This document shows positions 14,589-18,753 of a stretch of 18,753 nucleotides of DNA, piece by piece. The notes beneath the pieces are model-generated. The model was given only the letters and a program-made list of their open reading frames with translations, was not told where the DNA came from and made no database searches. Source of the stretch: Spirosoma fluviale (GTDB lineage: Bacteria > Bacteroidota > Bacteroidia > Cytophagales > Spirosomataceae); assembly GCA_945860325.1 (NCBI GenBank), contig CAMARL010000016.1, positions 1-18,753 on the forward strand, in the 5' to 3' direction. Position numbers and translations under genes: made by a program. The first letter of the stretch is position 1, and every line of letters begins with the position of its first letter.

Positions 14589-17417
14589 ATGTCAGCAAGA
14601 AAAATTGCTTATTACTTTTTAGTTTTTTTTCTAGGTTGTTTCGCTACTCAGGCTACCCATTTAAAAGGCGGTGAAATTACGGTTAAACGTATTTCAGATA
14701 AAACGTTGACCTACGAGTTTACGTTAACCACCTACACTGAAAATAACCGGGCTAATCAGGATCAGGGAGATGTTAATTTTTGTTTTGGAGATGGTACGGC
14801 TATTTTTAAAGCAAAAAGATGTTGTGGTAGCCCTGTAGATATCGGCAATGGGACCATGAAAAATATCTATAAGATCGAGTACACCTATCCTGCTCCCGCA
14901 CTTTTTTATAGGGTTTCAGTTGCAGTTCCTAATCGGAACGATGGGGTAAGAAATATAACGCGTTCGGTGGAAGTTCCTTTTTATGTGGAAACTACCTTTT
15001 CAATTAATTCTGGTTTAGGTCAAAACTCAACTCCCTTGCTCTTAAATCCAGCGGTCGATTTGACGGCTGTGATTGGCCAGCCTTTTATTCATAATCCCAA
15101 TGCAGTGGATGCGGAGGGAGATAGTCTAGCTTACCGATTATCCGTTTCCAAATCGGGGGATTATGAAACATGTTCCTCGGCAAGTAGGGGATTGGTGGCC
15201 CCGAATTTTCGTCAACCCAATGAAGTGGCTACTGTACCTTCCTCATTTACGATCAACTCATTGAATGGAGATTTGATTTGGAATTCTCCTCAAGAGGTGG
15301 GTGTATACAACTGTGCTTTCATTATCGAAGAATGGAGGAATGGCGTTAAAATTTCTGAGACAGTCAGGGACATGCAGATTGAAGTCAAAGACGTTGACAA
15401 TAAGGCCCCTAAAATAACGGTGCCACCTGATGTTTGTGTTCAAGCGGGTACTTTTTTAAATGAAACGATTTCCGCTACGGATGTATTATCAAAATCGGGA
15501 CGTTTAGATCCAATCACTATTTATAGTTTTGGTAATGTATATGCAATGGATACGGTTTATGCCGTTAAACAACCTTATGCTACTTTTTCATCGTCACCCA
15601 AACAGACAAGTCCCGCTATTGGAGTATTTAAATGGCAAACAGCTTGTCAACATATTCGAAAGGAAGCCTATGATATTTTCTTTAAAGTGGAGGATAATCC
15701 ACCTGTGAATGTAGGCGGTGGTGTCAAGTTGGTCGATAGTAAAATCTGGAAAGTACGCGTCATAGCGCCTACTGTCAAAGGCTTAAAGGCGACGATTAAA
15801 TCGTCTACGGCTAGTGCATTATTGACATGGAATTCTTATGCATGTGCATTGTCTAATGCCAAAATTATTGTTTTTCGAAAACAAGTTGCCTGTAATCCAG
15901 TGGTGAATAAAATATGCCAAACGGGAATGACATTGACTGGTTTTACTGAGATTGCACGGTTAGATATCACAAAAACATCATTTGAAGACACGAATGGCGG
16001 TGCAGGTTTAATGAAGAATGCGAATTACACCTATGTTTTGGTGGTCATATTTACGAATAGCAAAGGCTCGGACGATTATAGTCCCATGTCAGAATCTGCC
16101 TGCGTACTTATTCCATCTGCGGCTCCATTAATGACAAATGTATCTGTAGTGAAAACGGATGCCAAGGTAGGAGAGATGTTGGTGAAGTGGACAAGACCTT
16201 TGAAACTAGATACGGCATTTTACCCTGGACCTTATCAGTATGTTGTTCAGAGAGCGGACGGCCAAAGTGGAAGTAATTTTACTCCAATTTCGTCAGGGAT
16301 CCCGGCTCAAATTTCACCGGCCAAATTGGATACGGTTTATGCGGACAAGAATTTAAATACGGTAGCCGGTGCTTATCGGTATAAAGTAGATTTTTATTAT
16401 TCGCAAAATAATCAGTTCAAATTATTGGATTCACCAAGTCCGGCAAGTTCCGTCTTTTTGTTGGGGCAAGCGGCGGTGAAATCTGTTAAGTTGGCCTGGT
16501 CAGCCAACGTACCCTGGTCAAATGATTTTCAAGTGCATCGCGTCTATCGTGAGACGCCTCGTGGTTCAGGGAAGTTTAACCAAATTACTGAAGTTTCGGT
16601 CGCCGGCCCTAATACCTATACTTTTACGGATCAAGGAATAGATTATTATACTCAGGATGGCAAATTTGACATGGTGATTTCGCCGGATTCAACGTATTGT
16701 TATTATGTAGAAACTGTTGGTACATATGGGGAAGGCTTGCCTCGAATAGGTCTAATCAATGCTTCACAAATTGTCTGCGTAAAGCCACAATCTGATGTAA
16801 ATCCATGCGCACCTAAATTGAGCTTAGCAGCTTTAAATTGTGAAAGTTTAGATGCTTCCTTGAATTGCCAGTTTACAAGTTTTACCAATACGCTTATTTG
16901 GACACCTACCTTGACGGGATCCTGCGATCAGAGTATTGCGAGCTATCGGATTTATTATTCGAAGGACGGAACAACATTTGGGAAAATAGCCGAAGTTTCT
17001 GATTTAAAATATTTACACCAAAAAACGGACTCGTTTATTGGTTGTTATTACATTACTGCCATAAGCCAATTGGGCAAAGAGTCGGCCAAGAGTGAAACTG
17101 TGTGCCAGGATAATTGCCCTTCTTTCAATTTACCTAATTTGTTTAGTCCGAATGGGGATAGTAAAAATGATTTGTTTCAAGCCATGAGATGTCCTCGATT
17201 TGTTACACAAGTTACCTGCAAAATAGTGGATCGTAATGGCCAATTGGTTTATCAATATACAGGAGATATCAGTGGATTTGGTTGGGATGGCAAGGATTTA
17301 AATGGCAATATGATGGCAGCATCTACGTATTTTTATACCTGTGATGTGACATTTGATGTGAAGAATGAAGCTTTAAAAGCTAAGCAATTGAAGGGTTGGG
17401 TGGAGTTAGTAAAATAA
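14589..17417 (+). CDS. Secreted multi-domain protein with gliding-motility/T9SS type B C-terminal domain
   Basis: A 942-residue exported protein. Residues 1-22 are a signal peptide (hydrophobic YYFLVFFLGCFA, cleavage near TQA-THLKGG). The body is a chain of Ig/cadherin/fibronectin-III-like beta domains: the THLKGGEITV opening domain, a NAVDAEGDSLAYRL segment near 172-185, and Fn3-like units with the sequences ALLTWNSY, EMLVKWTRP, VKLAWSAN and NTLIWTPT. The last 97 residues (846-942) are a CHU_C/gliding-motility-associated C-terminal domain: LPNLFSPNGDSKNDLF, then VDRNGQLVYQYTG, GWDGKDLNGN and TYFYTCDV. In this phylum that domain is a type B signal for export through the type IX system and surface attachment. 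The mature part has 23 cysteines. Its ligand or role, perhaps adhesion, is unknown. A weak -7-like TAACTTTC lies at 14562-14569. Confidence 0.88.
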   Translation: MSARKIAYYFLVFFLGCFATQATHLKGGEITVKRISDKTLTYEFTLTTYTENNRANQDQGDVNFCFGDGTAIFKAKRCCGSPVDIGNGTMKNIYKIEYTYPAPALFYRVSVAVPNRNDGVRNITRSVEVPFYVETTFSINSGLGQNSTPLLLNPAVDLTAVIGQPFIHNPNAVDAEGDSLAYRLSVSKSGDYETCSSASRGLVAPNFRQPNEVATVPSSFTINSLNGDLIWNSPQEVGVYNCAFIIEEWRNGVKISETVRDMQIEVKDVDNKAPKITVPPDVCVQAGTFLNETISATDVLSKSGRLDPITIYSFGNVYAMDTVYAVKQPYATFSSSPKQTSPAIGVFKWQTACQHIRKEAYDIFFKVEDNPPVNVGGGVKLVDSKIWKVRVIAPTVKGLKATIKSSTASALLTWNSYACALSNAKIIVFRKQVACNPVVNKICQTGMTLTGFTEIARLDITKTSFEDTNGGAGLMKNANYTYVLVVIFTNSKGSDDYSPMSESACVLIPSAAPLMTNVSVVKTDAKVGEMLVKWTRPLKLDTAFYPGPYQYVVQRADGQSGSNFTPISSGIPAQISPAKLDTVYADKNLNTVAGAYRYKVDFYYSQNNQFKLLDSPSPASSVFLLGQAAVKSVKLAWSANVPWSNDFQVHRVYRETPRGSGKFNQITEVSVAGPNTYTFTDQGIDYYTQDGKFDMVISPDSTYCYYVETVGTYGEGLPRIGLINASQIVCVKPQSDVNPCAPKLSLAALNCESLDASLNCQFTSFTNTLIWTPTLTGSCDQSIASYRIYYSKDGTTFGKIAEVSDLKYLHQKTDSFIGCYYITAISQLGKESAKSETVCQDNCPSFNLPNLFSPNGDSKNDLFQAMRCPRFVTQVTCKIVDRNGQLVYQYTGDISGFGWDGKDLNGNMMAASTYFYTCDVTFDVKNEALKAKQLKGWVELVK

Positions 17418-17427
17418 CATAGAAAGA

Positions 17428-17781
17428 ATGGATATCATTATAGACGGGGATTGCCGTTTTTGTCGTGGGTCAACTAAAATACTTCGACGTATTTTGAATG
17501 GTCCATTACATGTAATTACTCAGTATGACCTTGAATATACTGATCTCCAAAATCGATTTAATCCTGCTGATTGGGCAGTTGATAGCATCAAATTGATTGT
17601 TGGCGATCAACTATTCATGAAGTCTCAGGCTATTTCTAAATTGATGGTTGGGGCTCATTGGTACTTCCAACCTTTACGCATTTTGTTTTTAATGCCTACG
17701 GGTCTACTGGATGCTTTGTATGATTTCATAGCCAAGAATCGCTACTTATGGGGCAAGGGAAATAACTGCGAGGTTATTTAG
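17428..17781 (+). CDS. DCC-family (DUF393) thiol-disulfide oxidoreductase-like protein
   Basis: A 117-residue protein with the family's N-terminal motif DGDCRFCRGS (6-15: D6, C9, C12), named DCC after its conserved Asp and two Cys. The rest agrees with the family: YDLEY after the second strand, a middle SIKLIVGDQLFMKSQAISKLM helix region (split by domain) and a C-terminal YDFIAKNRYLWGK. The CxxC suggests thiol-disulfide chemistry, but no reaction has been firmly assigned to the family as far as I know. No signal peptide is visible. It begins 10 bases after the stop of the cysteine-rich T9SS cargo gene, preceded by an AGAAAG purine stretch, so it is probably cotranscribed. Its last 8 bases overlap the 3' end of the convergent esterase gene. 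Confidence 0.87.
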   Translation: MDIIIDGDCRFCRGSTKILRRILNGPLHVITQYDLEYTDLQNRFNPADWAVDSIKLIVGDQLFMKSQAISKLMVGAHWYFQPLRILFLMPTGLLDALYDFIAKNRYLWGKGNNCEVI

Positions 17782-18753
17782 GTGTATATGGTGTGGTTTG
17801 AGTAAAGAAACTCAGTGGCAAAGATTCATCCCAACGAATGGCTGCTTGCTCAAGGCCAGCACTATTAAAGTGAATGCCATCCCATCTATATTTATCCCCA
17901 GTCAAAGTTTCCAAATCAGCCCCGACAACCGTATTTTTTATTTCAGTCAAAATTCTTTTTTGAGCAGACCTAACTTTCATGATGGGCTCAGAGGTTCCAC
18001 CCGTATTGCTTTTTGCAATCGAAAATGTTAATTGAGGTGCATCTAATAAATCTCTTGTTTTCTGAATGTACCTTTTAGAAGATTCAACGATTGTATTTTC
18101 TGACAATAAACCATCATTTTCACCATGAGCTACTAAAATTCCTCTTAATCCTGTCTTTGAAATTTCATTCACTAATCGCTTTTCAAAAAAAGAGTAAGGA
18201 TACCTCAACTTCCAATCAAAAAATGGGTGCTGGAAAGATAAACCATAAGCTGATAATCCCCATTGTTCAGAACTAGAGCCTCCAATTCCTGTGTTATATA
18301 TTCTAACAGGAACATTTAATTTAACTTTTAATTTCTCGGCTAGTCGGCCCCAATAATTATTAATTGCACCATCAAATTGCCAAATTAATATATCGCACCA
18401 AGTTGGATCATAGTTTTCAATGGAATAAGGTTTTTGTCCTTCTACAAGTGAATGACCAATGACCGCAAAGACTTCGCCAACTTTCACATTCCAAGTTAAA
18501 AGTGTATCCGTATAAACTTTGCTGTCATTAAATAATTGGATTTGCGGGTAATATCCACCGGCCTTTAAGGTAAACTTACCTTTGAATTCATTGGTGATAG
18601 GATTTATGCTGAGAGTCAACCAATCCGTCGAAACACCACTTAATGAACTATTGAATTTTATTTTAGCCGATTGAAAACTTTTATCAGATTTGCCAACGAT
18701 CGTAATTGAACCTTCATTGTTTGTATTTCTTTGTACAAAATCAATACTATTGA
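17774..18753 (-). CDS. SGNH/GDSL-type hydrolase (sialate O-acetylesterase-like), 5'-truncated by window
   Basis: The frame stays open to the window edge, so 325 C-terminal residues are visible and the N-terminus is missing. A TTG at 18617-18619 reads as an internal Leu within the domain, not a start. The first 90 or so visible residues look like a beta-sandwich (KFTLKAGGYYPQIQLF). The esterase domain follows with SGNH blocks: I, VIGHSLVEGQ with the putative nucleophile S101 (visible numbering); II, NTGIGGSSSEQW; III, HGENDG with N212; V, DGIHFNSAG with D291 and H294. The pattern resembles sialate O-acetylesterase/CE6-like enzymes, which remove acetyl groups from glycans, though block I has GHS where GQS or GDS is usual. 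No T9SS C-terminal domain is seen. The substrate is unknown. Confidence 0.82.
   Translation of the reverse strand, partial: NSIDFVQRNTNNEGSITIVGKSDKSFQSAKIKFNSSLSGVSTDWLTLSINPITNEFKGKFTLKAGGYYPQIQLFNDSKVYTDTLLTWNVKVGEVFAVIGHSLVEGQKPYSIENYDPTWCDILIWQFDGAINNYWGRLAEKLKVKLNVPVRIYNTGIGGSSSEQWGLSAYGLSFQHPFFDWKLRYPYSFFEKRLVNEISKTGLRGILVAHGENDGLLSENTIVESSKRYIQKTRDLLDAPQLTFSIAKSNTGGTSEPIMKVRSAQKRILTEIKNTVVGADLETLTGDKYRWDGIHFNSAGLEQAAIRWDESLPLSFFTQTTPYTPK

Noticed and set aside
17798..18276. Plus-strand open frames opposite the esterase gene
   Set aside because: They are antisense to a well-supported coding region with intact SGNH motifs and show no recognisable protein features.
18617..18619. TTG as start of the right-hand esterase gene
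   Set aside because: The frame remains open for 44 more codons to the window edge, with domain-like sequence. The codon is internal and the gene is cut by the window.
1..18753. Mobile element, prophage, CRISPR array or defence island
   Set aside because: There is no transposase, integrase, repeat-spacer array, terminal repeats or recognisable defence gene. Nearly all genes are core functions in compact operons.

Overview
The window looks like a chromosomal segment of an A+T-rich member of the phylum Bacteroidota, probably Cytophagales-like. Three things point there: a secreted protein with a gliding-motility/type IX secretion C-terminal domain (14589-17417), a helix-hairpin-helix plus outer-membrane-barrel protein of a kind typical of the phylum (3323-5278), and promoter elements of the Bacteroidota TTTG / TAnnTTTG form instead of E. 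coli -35/-10 boxes. The genus cannot be fixed from sequence reading alone. Gene density is high, and no stretch of more than 300 bases lacks a gene. I saw no tRNA, rRNA, CRISPR array, insertion sequence, integrase or phage gene.

Layout. 1-426 (+): the 3' end of GTP cyclohydrolase II (riboflavin synthesis), closed by a bidirectional terminator shared with a convergent prohibitin-like membrane protein (521-1426, -). 1551-3321 (+): an MlaF-like ABC ATPase with a possibly leaderless start, followed one base later by murB. murB runs head-on into a long minus-strand block with one base between the stop codons. That block, in transcription order from its right end, is sdhC-sdhA-sdhB (14405 to 10970), a strong terminator, tdk with a TTG start, a YkgJ-type cysteine-cluster protein, a ROK-family sugar kinase, acpP, an attenuator-like hairpin, fabF, rnc, an acidic protein of unknown function and the HhH/barrel protein. 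A 183-base divergent region with several inverted repeats separates sdhC from the plus-strand gene for a cysteine-rich T9SS cargo protein, which is followed 10 bases later by a DCC-family CxxC protein. The right end holds a minus-strand SGNH/GDSL-type esterase whose N-terminus lies outside the window and whose 3' end overlaps the DCC gene by 8 bases.

How the genes fit together. Most are core housekeeping genes: riboflavin, peptidoglycan (MurB), fatty-acid elongation (AcpP, FabF), RNA processing (RNase III), respiration (three-subunit succinate:menaquinone oxidoreductase / fumarate reductase), thymidine salvage and sugar phosphorylation. Regulation is visible at two places: hairpin-plus-T-tract structures sit between acpP and fabF and between sdhB and tdk, each inside an otherwise co-directional run, so both would make expression step down along the run.

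I found no convincing new multi-gene system such as a defence island, biosynthetic cluster or mobile element. The least explained items are the HhH/outer-membrane-barrel protein, the acidic protein between rnc and it, the pairing of a 23-cysteine secreted protein with a DCC-family protein, and the palindromes around the sdh promoter.
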